A DNA stretch of 64,000 bases from Morinoia aosen (lineage: Eukaryota > Arthropoda > Malacostraca > Amphipoda > Talitridae), in the NCBI GenBank assembly GCA_030386875.1, contig CM059567.1:77989130-78053129 (forward strand). The letters run 5' to 3'. The notes beneath the pieces are model-generated. The model had not been told where the DNA came from, did no database searches, and saw only the letters and a program-made list of their open reading frames with translations. The position numbers were made by a program, and so were the translations under genes. Positions 1-12,800 of the stretch are shown one piece after another (position 1 is the stretch's first letter; the number at the start of each line of letters is the position of its first letter).

Positions 1-1213
1 TACATAATTAAACAGCATTCCTCAAGCCAAAATGAACAATTAAGAATGAACAGTCAGGAAAAGTTTCCAATAAGACGTATCGACATTCAAGTTCTTCTTG
101 AGTCACCGACTTCATTCGGCGGATATGCTCCGACGCAATCCCCGCTCCATTGGTCTAGCCAGTTGACGCCCTTCAATCGGATGTTGCAATCTGCCGCTAA
201 GATTGCCATTATATAAGACGCTGGTGGCAATCGTTCCGGGAATTGGCACAGGAATGCGCGTCAAGCTATCACATTCTCAGATGGAATTCTCGCCGAGCTG
301 CTTGCTTCCTCCAAAGCAACAAACTTTCGACATCAATGCAAGACTTCAGTTCTGCATTCTATCACACGGTGCGAAGATTCGATTCCAAAACGAAATCTTG
401 CTGAAATATTATTTCTTTATGCTGCTCATAAGAATATTTTAGCTATTCAAGCTTTTGTGTAGCAGATGTAAGTTGTGCGATCACAGTAAACAAGTCATGA
501 AGAGGTGCACAATATATTTATAAAACAAAAATTCGTTTTCACGGGCAAAAAAAGGGAAATTCTTCAAAGCCTCTGCCACTGAACAAATAACGTAGTTTTC
601 GAAAAGACATCAATCGGATAACATCATTTTAAAACTGCGCGCAATTGGTTATCAATCTGACCCTCGAAATGAAATCAGACAGCGCGTGTGGTTCATGATT
701 GGTGCCGTAACTTCAGGCTATGAAATACTTTTTTTCATTGAAATTTTGTCGAAAACCATTGAGTGCTTTGGGCGTAGCGGTGACACGAGGAATTAGGATA
801 CGAAGTTTCTAGCCCATTTTGCATATTTTTCCTTCGGAATTAATCTGGAGTATAATGCAATGAAAAGTGAAATGCGTGAATAATTTTAAACTTCCAGCTT
901 TGGGTAATTAAAATTGAGGTGATAAAAGTCATCATTGCGTTATATTTGTACAATGAAACTTAATTTTTATTATTTCCGATGAAATATATTTTAAAATAAC
1001 TCGAACGTTAAAAATCTAACTCTGAGATCTCGCGTTGCAAACCGTGTGTCACAAATTGCGTGGTACGCTCGAATAAAGCAAGATTCCTTTCCTTTGTAGG
1101 TTCATGGGCGTAGACCAAGCTGTCGGTAAAAATCACTACAAGTTTACCATCATAGCTCTCACGACACGCAGCAAAATGTCTTTAATACTATATCCTAGAA
1201 GCACACAATTACA
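1..1213. other. unassigned spacer with a GC-richer patch
   Basis: No gene was recognised. Roughly 110-330 is richer in GC than its surroundings and keeps a 79-codon open frame, but the frame has no recognisable domain. The rest is AT-rich single-copy-looking DNA without tandem structure. Confidence 0.5.
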
Positions 1214-2516
1214 TTACACGGCCAAAAAAGTTCGTCGCACTCTGGAGAAACAGAGGTGTAATGAAAACCACCAAAATTTATATTTTATTGGACCACCCTT
1301 CACATTGTTACAACTTTCATTATACAAAGTTTAACAAACAAATCAACGAATATTTGTCCAAAGTACGAGAGAAGCTTGAAAAAAAAATTCCTGAGAAAAA
1401 AGAAGGGGTATTGAGGCTCGTAGCTCTTTCCAGTTGGTCGCACAAAATTATCGATAGCGTTCAAATCAGGAGACTGCGGAGGCCATTCCATATGAGAAAG
1501 TGATCCCTCGAGATCCGTGAACCAATCTCTCTCTACGTGAGACCGCTGGATGCGAGCGATGTCGTTTTGAGAAATACCAGAAGCATCTAGAAAAAAATTC
1601 ACAGAAGGGTGTAATTGTTCCCCTAAGATGTTCAAATAATCCTGAGATTTCATTTTGTTGTTGCATAAATTTGCAAGGCCCAATTACGACTTTGTGAATC
1701 AACGCCGGATCATTACAATGTCCAATGTCCATTACAATGCCTGTGCCATTGGAGCGATTCATGAAGGATTCACAGCATCATGGGCTTCCCCTCTCACTCC
1801 AACACTGCCATCTTTCTGGTACTGGAAGAAACTTTATTCATCGAGGCATAAGATGCTTTTGTATTGCTCTACTGTCTAATTTTTGTGGTTATTTGCCTGT
1901 TGGAGTCCTTTCCTTCGATTAGCTTGAACGACCAATGGTGGCGGCGCAAATCCTTAAACCCAACTCCTTAAACTTGATTTCGATCCAACTTCTTGAACCC
2001 ATTTCTTTAGTTTCTGGCGCATGGTGCCAATAGAAATTTTCTTAAAACCTTCATTGAACTTGATTGTCAACTGCTGAATACTTTGCCTCCGGTTTGCTTT
2101 CACCAATTGCAACAGGAAACGCCTGTAGAGAATTTCCAGACCTTTAACTCCGCCACTATTACTGCTGAAAGATTACACATCAACTTTTCCTCTGTGCAAA
2201 CGTCCTTTGCACAGTCCTATATATATATAGGTCCTCCGGACATCACTTAAGACTCTTTCCTGTGGCGCATTGTCCAGCTTAGCGTGAGCCTATAATCTGT
2301 CAAAGACAAAAGTTTGTTTTGTAGTCTTTTTCAGGCAGTATTATTCACGCTTGTTTTAGCAGAGATAGTGAGAAAACAGGTGCAGTACTCACTTCCTGTG
2401 ACACTAAACAAAACTACTGAATCATTTTTTCAAATTTTTTATAAAGAACTCACTAAAAATTTGTTCCAATTATATATACTTTCTACCAAGATGCGACAAG
2501 CTTTTTGGCGGGACAG
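1214..2516 (-). mobile_element. decayed Tc1-like DNA transposon, about 1.3 kb
   Basis: A minus-strand relic of a Tc1-like transposon. The left end (about 1214-1252) contains GGCCAAAAAAGTTCGTCGCA. The right end (about 2475-2516), read as reverse complement, contains GCCAAAAAGCTTGTCGCAT followed by further matching positions, so the two ends form an imperfect terminal inverted repeat. TA dinucleotides sit next to both ends, as expected for Tc1 insertion at TA, although the exact outer bases are uncertain. The length of about 1.3 kb is the normal size for this group. Between the ends lies a transposase reading frame broken by stops and at least one frameshift, so the copy cannot move by itself. 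Family assignment rests on recognisable protein motifs and end structure; decay suggests an old insertion. Confidence 0.85.
1390..2160 (-). pseudogene. Tc1-like transposase pseudogene
   Basis: Remnant of a DDE transposase that would cut and paste its own element. Reading the minus strand from about 2160 down, one frame gives a C-terminal part of the DNA-binding region (VKANRRQSIQQLTIKFNEG, then TMRQKLKKWVQ), a segment NRRKGLQQANNHKN followed by a stop and TVEQYKS, and the first catalytic aspartate in CLDE at 1840-1842, directly followed by a stop (1834-1836) where the family has DESRF. After a frameshift near 1660 come SQDYLNILGEQ, the second-aspartate region NDIARIQRSHVERDWF (aspartate codon at 1561-1563), and WPPQSPDLNAIDN, where the usual catalytic glutamate of NPIEN is aspartate. 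The first part of the helix-turn-helix domain is not recognisable. Family motifs are established knowledge; inactivity follows from the visible stops and frameshift. Confidence 0.88.
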
Positions 2517-2599
2517 TATACTGTAAATAGACCAACCGATTTTATATAGACAGTATAAATATACCAAAAACTTCGGATTTCGGAAGTTTTTTCGGTAGA
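2517..2599. other. short spacer
   Basis: AT-rich sequence between the Tc1 right end and the 92-bp array. Nothing recognised. Confidence 0.4.
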
Positions 2600-3156
2600 A
2601 CTTGCTTACGATATGAAGTGTCATCCATCAAAAGAACTTTTCTCTAATTCACATTGGAGAACCTACATACATAAATAAAAGAAATGCTATTCGAGATCAC
2701 TATACAATGCGAAATGCCTTTCATCGCCAGAAATTTTCTCTGATTAGCATTGCGGACTTTACAGAGAGGAAGCAAGAGGGAGTTGAGATCATTATACGAT
2801 GCGAAATGTCTTTCATCGCTAGAAATTTGTTCTGATTAGCGTTAAGTACTCTACAGAGCATAAAGAACTGCGATTCGAGATCACTATAGGATGCGAAATG
2901 TCATTTATCGCTGGAAATTTTTTCTGATTAGCGTTAAGTACTCTACAGAGCCTAAAGAACTGCGATTCGAGATCACTATAGGATGCGAAATGTCATTTAT
3001 CGCTGGAAATTTTTTCTGATTAGCATTAAGGGCTTTACAGACAGGAAACATGATGAAGTTGCGATCAATAAACGAGGCGAAATGTCTTTCATCGCTAGAA
3101 ATTTTTTCTGATTAGCATTGAGGACTCGACGTACATGAAAGAAGCAGGTCGAGATC
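2600..3156. repeat. tandem array of a 92-bp unit, about six copies
   Basis: The word GCGAAATG recurs with exactly 92-bp spacing (GAAATG at 2711, 2803, 2895, 2987, 3079); a more diverged copy has GAAGTG at 2615. Each unit carries GAGATCACT, then CGAAATGTC, a poly-T stretch before CTGATTAGC, and CTCTACAGAG or a variant. The two central units (starting near 2877 and 2969) are almost identical while the outer ones drift, the usual pattern for a satellite with recent exchange in the middle. No protein signal. The array starts just past the Tc1 right end and stops at the edge of a GC-richer island. Confidence 0.9.
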
Positions 3157-3450
3157 GGCAAAAGCTGAGGAGGTGCGATGAGGACCGCAGATCCACCGCA
3201 GCGCCGAGCTCCCAGCGGGAGGCGAGGCGTGATTCCGCGCCGCTCGTCCAACTCAAGTCGCGTTTATTGGCCTCCAGCGCCACATTCCCGCTCACATTCC
3301 TGCCAACGAGCACCTTGATTTCCCCTATAAATAAGCCAGCCCAACAGTACCTGATTTTATGCCAGCTCAAAGACAGCATGCTACTGTCTGCCATTAATAT
3401 TGTCCAACCATCACCTGGTATTTCAGAATCTATCTCGTGCTAGGGCATAG
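3157..3450. promoter_or_regulatory. GC-richer island with TATA-like box (possible promoter or enhancer)
   Basis: A sharp rise in GC directly after the 92-bp array, with several CpG dinucleotides and, at 3326-3333, TATAAATA in a non-AT-rich setting. A start site would fall near 3355-3360. Both strands have modest open frames (102 and 99 codons) but neither resembles a known protein. A core promoter is one reading; a conserved enhancer or chance composition are others. Confidence 0.2.
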
Positions 3451-6400
3451 TGAAAATATTATGTTATTGCCTTACATTAACTATGTTAATGAATCGCTTA
3501 ATGTCATACTTTATGCTACGTTATGGTAGTGTACATAAGTACCAGCAGGGCACTGCCTGACAATAAAATCATTCGGTAATCGTATTAGCTAACATTCGAC
3601 TATTCCCAATTCGAGATAGTATCTCTCGTTATCACCACATGCATTAGCAGCACAGGGCAGAAAACAATCTTGGCTAAGATCGCGCCTTCTCTCTGTAATA
3701 TTCATGTAGATTTACGATCGCCAAACTTTGAATAATTTCATTACATCTTAGGAGACATTGCTACACTCCGTGCCACGTGCCATGCAGGCACCAGGTACGA
3801 TAATGGCTGCTGTGACATTCTCGATAGCGGTGCAGTACATCTAGCTGATTGGTAACCTTCAAGACCGCGTAAATCATAATTTTTTGCGTGGTTTAAAGCA
3901 TGTCTTTTGAGTCAGTTAACTTAGTTTTATTTCGTTGTGTTAGCATGAAAAGATATTTCTGCCATTTAGGCTCTTTGGTTATGAATATAAATTATGTACT
4001 TCAAACCATTACAATTTCAACATTGTACCCTGATGTCACAAGAGCCAAAGCTCAAATGTCAATTTACGTGGAGACTGTAAAAAAGCGTTTCACTCCACGG
4101 TTTTCATTTTTAGATTTCTTTTATTATATTCATTTATTAACATTATGAAACTTAGAATAATTTACTGTAGGAATACATTTATTGTTTTCCTCTCAGTGTC
4201 TAACACAAGCATTGACATGATCTGTTATGGCACCCATATATGCTTATCAACTAAGGACCGTTACATAGTAAATTTTTCAAAAGCGATGTAATTAATCTCA
4301 TGTGTTAACTTTATAGGACATTATTTTCTTTTCTTGTAATTATTCATGTCGCATTCAGTTGTTATTAGCCTCGTGGGACAATTTCTCTCTTCTGACGCTC
4401 GTGAGTGTATTATGACAGCGTAATTTAAACAGTTAATTTTACGAATTGCTCTATTATGTTGTCAATTTTTTGGTTAACGTTGTACAAATATTCCTTTTCA
4501 TGTTTCTGATTTTTTTTACCAGCCTTATTTACGTAGGAAATAGAAATTTGTGCCGTGGTTACATATTTTTTTCCGTTCAACTCATTATTTTGCACACTAG
4601 TTGATACGTAAGAGTGAAAAGATTGTTCCGAATGTCGATTTCATAGTCTTAGACGGAGAATTATTGAAATCAATCCATTTTACTTTCAACATAAATTCCT
4701 GATATCACAAGTTTCTAAGCGAGTATTTCAATGTCAGTACATAAGTGCGCACTAACTAAAGTGTTTTCAACAATTCGTCACTGGCATAATTTTTTATTTA
4801 ATTACTTGTTTAGAAATATTATCATACTTAGATTGACGCAACGAAGCGAATGCATTTTTTTAATGCTTTTTCTCAATTATTTGTTTCAACAATTGAAAAG
4901 GGTGTTACAAGCCCCATGCGAGTAAACCAACTTAGATATTAATTTTAAAATATTTTAAAAACTTATGTTATACATTTCATGTATCAACTTTATTTGAAAT
5001 CAACTTTTTTTATTTTATTTTCCTTTCTTTCTTCTTTCAAATGGGCCTTGGAATTTTCAATAGAAGGCTATTCCTGACTCCGCTTATCAAGAAGTCTTCA
5101 GTGATTGCATTAAAACGAGACAAAACGAGAGCAACGCGTAATGATACAAGAATGTGTTATTCTCAGTGACAAATAAAATGAAAACGAAAGGTCAGCAGGA
5201 AAGCGAACGAAATTTAGATTACAAAACATATTTTGAGTTTTATGAATCATTTTAACTAATCTCAATTTAAAGTGGCTAGTTTGCCACTCAAGCCGATGAT
5301 CTAGTCAAAAATTAAGTCAACACCTCACGCTTATGAGAAAGTAGACCATATCCCTAAAAACGGCATCAACGTTCAAACTTCGGCGTAGAGTACTTTAGGC
5401 GTTAAGACATAAGCTAATTTCTGTCTATATTTCTGTCTAATATTTTACAAACAGTTTTTCTTTTAAAACGCACAAATGACAGGAGTTGCACAAAGAGCTC
5501 ACTTCTTATTTACAGATCCCGCACCTGAGTGTAAAGCTCTACCAAGAGTAACGCCTAATATTTTTTGACATTCATATATATTTCATACCAACGATGATGG
5601 AACAGCGCAGGAATGTTTTTTAAATTGTAGATAAGTATAGAAACATTATGAACCCGGACAATTTTTATTCAGATACTGTATTTATTCCAATCGGATTAAG
5701 GTTTTTTAACGTTAACGTTAACGAAGATAGGTAAGATTCTTGAGCTTCTCTTGTAGGATTATAGCAAATATTATAACAAGTGTGTGTTATAACATCCTGT
5801 AAGAATGCGGTAGCAATAACGTTTGCTTGCGCCTCCTTCAACAGCTTATTAGCAGCACTAGCTGTGACAATCTACAATGGGCTTCAGTTCTCGAATTCGA
5901 TTTGAGGATTTTAAATTCTTCTCTTCCATTCAAGGTAGTCGTTGACTTAGCATTTTGGCATAAATACCATTACCGTCTCTTTTCTGCCTGGGCTGTTCTT
6001 TGCTTGGATAAAGATCTGTTTTTGTTTCATGTTATTGGAACAATCCTTATACTGTTCCGCTATGAGTCAGAAAAATTCTTGTGTTCGCTTGAGCACCGCT
6101 CGTCTAAAAAAAGTTCCTTGCATTAAGTTTTTATGACTGACCGTTAAATTACCGAACTGAAAAATTTTCGTTTTCGCCTGATGACTCCGTAAATATTTGA
6201 TATTTGATTTGAATAAATATTTGTTAATACTCCTTAAAGATCCTTAAGCTTTCTTTAAAATAAATTACAGAGAACTTATCGAGAGAGGAGCGTAATCATT
6301 CCTATCTTTGAATTCAAGCCCTCTAAGCTTTTAAACTTAATCTAGTGCAGTGGAAACATCGGCCAGTTGAGAATACATTGGATTTTCAAAAATGGAAAAA

Positions 6401-9272
6401 TACACAATTTCGCTTCTCATTCCCAAATGCGTTGGGAATGAAACAATCGTGTTGTTTTGACAGAACGATAGCTATTTTTACAGAAATTGAATCCGAAATT
6501 CGCGTTATTCACAGTTTTATTTAGCCTCCATTAACACTTTTTTTAATTATTTTTTCATGTTGAAATTCTAAAATTAAGACCCGCCTACACGATTCCTTTA
6601 TTTATTCGTCATCAGTGACTGTACTCATTATTTCTCCCATTTTGAAGCTAATACAAACCACGTGATGCTGTTTGTTTTACTCTCTATCATTCTCCGTAAA
6701 TAATCAGTTCTTATCTTCCGATAATAGCAACGTTATGCTCTTTCTCTGTTCATAAATTTGCTAAATAGTTCAATATCTCATGATCCAATTTATGGGAGAC
6801 TTCCCATGTTTCCTTCTGACTCTCCAGCTGCTTTAAAATAAATATAATTGTCACTGAAGTGAGTTATGATCTAATTGCGAACTCTAATAAGGCAAAGTCC
6901 TTACAGTAAAAGTCCCACGGTCACACAATAACTGGGTTTTAGGTTGCACTCTCTGAGAACTTTAACTCTCCGAGTACTCTATGAGAACTTAATACATGGG
7001 AACTTTTCTAGCTATTATAAACCTAAACAAGGACTTGAAATAGCCCATATGTCAAGAGGTGGTACCAAGCACCGGGCTCCACACGCTGTGTTGTGAGATG
7101 CCTAATGAGACTTTCGTATCTTTCCTGACAGTTTCCAGAAATATGTGAGAGCGATTAAAATAATCCTGTTGTACCGGAGTCTGCGGAAACACAAATGTAA
7201 CGCATGAACGTTTTTTAAGTGAAGATTGTCTAAGGATTTCCTCCTGGACGTAGCTTACAAGATAAGGACGGAATGTGGAATGCTGTAGAAAACAAGCAAT
7301 CTCAAGTGCCGACGTTGAAAGAGATAAACGGTTTAGGGCCTTAAAAAAGCAACATATTGCTCATTTGCATTGAACTGTGAAACAATGAAGAAAATTCGTA
7401 AAATATTCTTCAAATTTCCGTCGAACGGCATTGAAGTATTGATGCAGTTTGCATCGTGGAATCCATTAAGAAAATATTTTAGAATGACACACTTTTCCTT
7501 GGCACGGCCTGAAAATGTTAAAGTAATGCCATTTTTCCTTTTTGTCGTATAAAAACATTAATACCACTGGTAAATTTTTATCTGCTTTTCCGTAATGTTG
7601 ATGCAGTTTCCGAGCTCATAAAATTAAGACAAGTGAAAGTTCCCTACAGAGTCATTATTCTATACAACATTACACCTTGTTTTGCTCAATGAATTTCGAA
7701 CTATGTAGTGGTTCGTGGCACACAACTCATCTCCTGATGTATTTTCAATTTGATCGAATTGCCCGACATTTCTTTCTGGATCAACGTTTTGAACATATCG
7801 TACTTAAAAACAATAATTTATTTTTAAATGTTAAATAAAACAGAGTTTCATCTAATCACATTACAAAATATGTGTATTTATATCGAAGAAGGAAATTGAA
7901 GATTTCATAGTTATAGCCTTGACGTGCGCTAACATTGCTTTGCTGAGGGAGAGAGCTACGGATATTGCTCGGTCGCCTCACGGAGTTGCCGATTGATTTG
8001 ACAAATGCCCGTCACTTTCAGAGTGAGTTTGCGTTAAAAAAAGTGAGCTCATTCTCTTCGATACTGAGCATTTAGTTACGAGGTCAGTCATGAAAACGAA
8101 AAATATCACAAAATAACACAGGTAAAAATATAAACAGTATTTCTCAACAGTAGTCGGAGAGGCAAGAACTGCTTAAAAATGATGAAATTTTGTTTGAATG
8201 TTCTTGTTGATTTTTCAAAAGATTCTTGATTAATTCGGTTCCATAACGTATCTACGAATCAATAATCTAAAATGCTGTACATTTTCGAACAGAAAAAATA
8301 CGAAATTCATTCACTTTCAACCATTCTAACGTGCACAATGAAAGATATTGCTCTGTATATTACTTAGATATGCAATGTTTAAGTATTAGATTCCATGATT
8401 TTCCGATGGGATCTAGGTCCGCTAATGCTATACCAATACAAAAAATGTCTTTATGATGATGAAAACCAGAGAGAAAAATTTAAAACCACGATTATGAGCT
8501 CGAAAAATAGTTTGAGAGAGCGGTAAAAGAAGATTTGAAGGCGATAACAATAATGTCGATCGTCTTCAATAATGCCGTTCGCTGATGCGCATTGTGAATG
8601 ATCAAGTAAATAGAACTAGATGTTGAATGTAGTTTTCTCCGTTCTTAATGCGGAGATTTCATTTTCCAAGACGAGTCAAGTCGTCGACAAAAATCTTGTT
8701 CTCGAAATCTTGGAGACTATGTCCTCTGGAAGCCACGTTATTACCCGTAAGAAAATTACTCAACGCTCAAACGTTGTCCATACAACCGTCCTACGCCAAC
8801 TGTAAAGCATCAGAAATATTTCAGTCTTTGGAAAATGTGCCCTTCACGAGCGAAGCATCTGCAACATGCAACACTCTCAACCGATCAAAACTAGAAGTGC
8901 TTGGATAGGCAATAGTGCGTCAGTCTTCATGCATATTTTCTTGCTCGTACACTTTTGATAATCATTTGCTTCTAAAACTGCAGGACTTTTGGACTGTCTT
9001 TAAGTTGACAACGGAAAAAAGAGTTCGAGGAAGAGTGGGATTTGTATTTTACATGTTCACATGAAACACTCCTTTAACGCTGCATTTGTAGGTTTATTGG
9101 TAGATTGAATGAGGTCATTCAAAATTCTGAAGAAAATGTTACGAGATAAACATTTTCAAATTATAAGCATTTAAAAAGCTATATAGATCTTAAAATGAGA
9201 CATACTTTTCGCGCAAAATTAAAAATTAGCTTTAGTTCTCATACGATTAATTACAATCAAAATCGAAAGTAT
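3451..9272. other. AT-rich spacer, no gene recognised
   Basis: Long AT-rich stretch with homopolymer A and T runs and no tandem array. Near 5710-5725 there is a short repeat of GTTAAC. The open frames are short (at most 99 codons, 5827-6126) and without recognisable domains. A slightly GC-richer patch lies near 7930-8050. Confidence 0.5.
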
Positions 9273-9839
9273 CTATTCGAGTTCCAAGCTCACCAAAAAA
9301 ATGACTTCAAACCGCTTAAAATTTCTGAAAGAAAATAAAGGCCGGTTTTCTGGAGGCATTTTCAGTAAACGGTCAACATCGTATAGCCTAGAAGCAGATT
9401 TCGTTTCTACAGAAAAGTCCACGGCAGCCGTGCATAACATTCCGCCGTAAAACCTGAGCAATAACCTAAAACAAGATGTAAATGCCAGCTTCTGAGCAAA
9501 ACAAGAAATAAAATAAAAGATATCATCCATTGCGAGAAGGAGTAATGCCAGCTGGACGCCATTTACTTGATATTTACGATGATGGCCAGTGTAGGAGGCT
9601 TTGTCTTCGCGAGAAAACAGCATCGAAAAAGCACAAGTTTCTGTACATGGGAGAGCGATCGAGCGGGATATGCTTAAAACTTGTAAAATCAGTGCGTGAA
9701 TAATATTCTCGAAATGTTTATATTGTTTGAACTGACGAGAAATTTTCGCTATTTCTTTTCTCTTTGAACGATCATTCGTAATATTGACGAAATATACAGC
9801 CACTTGAAACCAAGAAAACCAACATCGCTTACACGTCAA
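9273..9839 (-). other. longest open frame in the window, unrecognised
   Basis: A 188-codon open stretch on the minus strand that begins with a TTG codon rather than ATG; the first in-frame ATG comes many codons in. The composition is rich in Phe, Leu, Ser and Arg with no repeated or catalytic motif I can name. With about 64 kb in six frames, one or two frames of this length are expected by chance even in AT-rich DNA. It is listed only because it is the longest, and is more likely a chance frame than a gene. Confidence 0.1.
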
Positions 9840-12800
9840 TAAACTTCAGCCCTCGACTAATGCAGGAAGAGAAAATATTAAGGAATCAAGGAGAATTAAA
9901 CGAATGAAGTCTCATAATGAAAACTTTTATGAATTAGAAAGTTACCAAGCATTACCTAGTGATACCTGGAACAAGTATTGCAAATTTTAACGCATCATAT
10001 AATCTTTAAGATAGTAACATCATGAATTTTTTAATTCTATTTAGTTCTCCCATGAAAACCCCACAGGTATTGAACATTGTTGAGTTCATCCGTCTAACAA
10101 AGAAAATTTGGAATAATTCTAAGGTTAGGTGTACAAAAGACTATCCTGGTAAGAGTATCCTGGAACATCGTGATTACTACGTATTGCAATATTGATACAA
10201 ACCGATTTTAAAACTAGTGAAAAACGAACAAATAACGATTGCGACCTGAAAATATTTGAGTCTTCTCTTACAGTGAGAAACGAATAGAAACGATATGTCT
10301 CTAGGCAACATGTCTTTAACTCCCAAAAAGAAAGCCCATCAGTATCTGATCTCATGGGCAGCTAAAAACTGTAGTAACGCAAATATACTATTGTGTGCTA
10401 AATAATGAGCTGTAGAACTAAACAAACTATATTTCTGATTCCATTTCAAATTTATTTGCTATTCCGTCCTGAATATTTGTTTGTTTCAGCGTTGCAACGG
10501 ATGTGTGCGGCAATGTTGATGATTCACAGAGAAACAGGTGAGGCGCCAAAAGAACAAGGCTTACCATTTAGAGAACAAGATGGTTACTCGCGTAACATGA
10601 CATCTCCAGACATTTTTCTTGCTCTTAGACGCCGTCTAAGAAAGATGCTGATCACAAAGCAGGCTGTCCGATGGTAATGCCTGCCTTTCTTTGCTCGCAA
10701 GAAAATCGGAAAAAACCCTCGCCCGATCCCGGGCTAAAAGTGGGTGAGAGCTACGAAATACTCCTCAGGAAATCTGATAGAATATATCTTGTATTTTTGT
10801 TCCCTTTATAAAGACTGCGCAGAGGGGAGAATATTTTGTGCAAGAGGAGATGTCCGCCTTCCAGCATAATATTGTTTAGGACAACCAGGTCTCCGCAGGA
10901 TTTCAATTTTTTAAATAGGAATGTCAGTTTTCTGCGGCGATGTATGTAAGGCCTAAAATTTACCTTCACAAATGATGCAATTGTCAAAATTATCCCTAGA
11001 TATCGTGCACCTTTTGATCGCTCATTATTTCTTACACTTCACCTGACAAAAACCAAATTCTCCTAATATTTCTTGTACACCATAAAGATTGTACGACACG
11101 TGCATTAATTCCCTAATGTGCAATTATGTAACTCGGAACAAATCTCTTCTTCCCAATGGTAATTATTGTTTTTACTTGGAAAATACACCAAGCATACGGA
11201 TTCTCGTTTTCCCTCGGTATGATGCGCAAACGGAAGTTATTTTCCGTACTAATATTATTTTTTCGCAAGTATTTGCAATCTTCGGGATCGTCAAAACATT
11301 TCCGTACGATCTGGTCAGGTAGCGAGTAACAATTCGCTGTATTTAAACTTCATCATAGGTTTATATCCATGAAGTCTATAATAAGCACATATGTGAAATG
11401 TATGTTTGGTTCGAGGGAAAACTTAGGCTGAATTAAAAAATTGGTCATACTATAAAAACTTCCCTTATATTTATACATTAGAGAAAATGAATAGAACAAA
11501 AAATAAACTTCCAACAGCCCAGGCCTTCCTTTGATGAAAAATTAATCCTTCGAAAAAATGCATCATCTCTAAATAATATTGATGCAGTAAAGGTACGAGA
11601 CCGAACACAACTGACTACAATGCGACTGCTTGAGAAATACCGTATACAGGAACGTATTCGTACAAAAGAGCAAGGATTCTGTCCTGAATTTCAAACAGAA
11701 TTCTTACGACCCAAGAAACTCCTTGCAATAATAGTTGTAGGTTGTAATGTACTAATCATTGCTCAGCAGTTGCTTCTTAACGACAGAAAAACTCAGAGTA
11801 TAACTTCAACTGAAATGTGAACTTGATTGTTTGAACTTTTTGTATGCCATTGGGCCGTTTAAGAGATTATTCCCTCAAAAAAATTTATAGTGAATTTAAG
11901 GAACAACATCTTGTGTGGCATCCACATATTTTAGTCTTCATTGGCATTGTTGCGATTTCTTTCTCCCAAGTTAGTGAAAAAAGTAAAGCCGTTTCGCGCT
12001 TCTATGAACACATGCATTATTTCTTTAGTGAACTTATTACTGGATCTCATTCTGCAGGTATGCTGCAATACCGTACAAAAAGCACTGTACATCTGCATTT
12101 AGCCCGTTTCTCTCCGAACACGAGCTTTAAAAGAGAAAAGTTTGTTCGAAACAAATCAACTACTTTCTATCACCATTACTTCGGCACATAACTGTATTGC
12201 ATTCCTGCGGACCAAAGTTGCTGGCATTTATTCAGCTTTCGGAGGCCTGAAAGACTTTTCGAAAGAGCCTTTCGATGCAATCAACCAAGTTTACATTATG
12301 CATGAACGTCGGTGCGGCGGAATTCAGCAAGGCTGCATGCCAATCGAAATAAGCTATCAAAGTTTATAGCCCTGAGTTCTGTCTTGAAATGACCAAGAGG
12401 CATCTCGACAGCCGGTCTCTCCTCAGCTTTAGAATCTCATGAGATGTGAGTCCCGTCATTGGTCAAAACTGTGGGCGGTGGCAGCCAATGACCGTATAAC
12501 ACGAACTATGAAGTTTTAACGATTGAGTAGTGCTCGAATTTGAATGCTGCATCTGCGACTCCAGCACTCGACCATCGCACTTTCTGTGAAAGAACAACGA
12601 GTTTTTATACGTCAAAACTTCGGAGGTGGCGAATATGAATGGCACAAATTCGAGGATTAGACATTTTATTTGCAGCTATGTTTTCCATTTTAATTTTCTT
12701 CAAAACAATAGTAAAAAAATCTTTACCACGAGCGAATAAAATATTTTTTACACCGTGGACTAGTTCGCGATTTCTAGGATCGTTATCAAACACAACATGC

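Noticed and set aside
203-442. 79-codon plus-strand frame in a GC-richer patch
   Set aside because: No recognisable domain, no ATG-context or splice evidence; length is within chance expectation.
9273-9839. 188-codon minus-strand frame as a gene
   Set aside because: Starts with TTG, lacks any motif, and such a length arises by chance in 64 kb; kept only as a low-confidence note.
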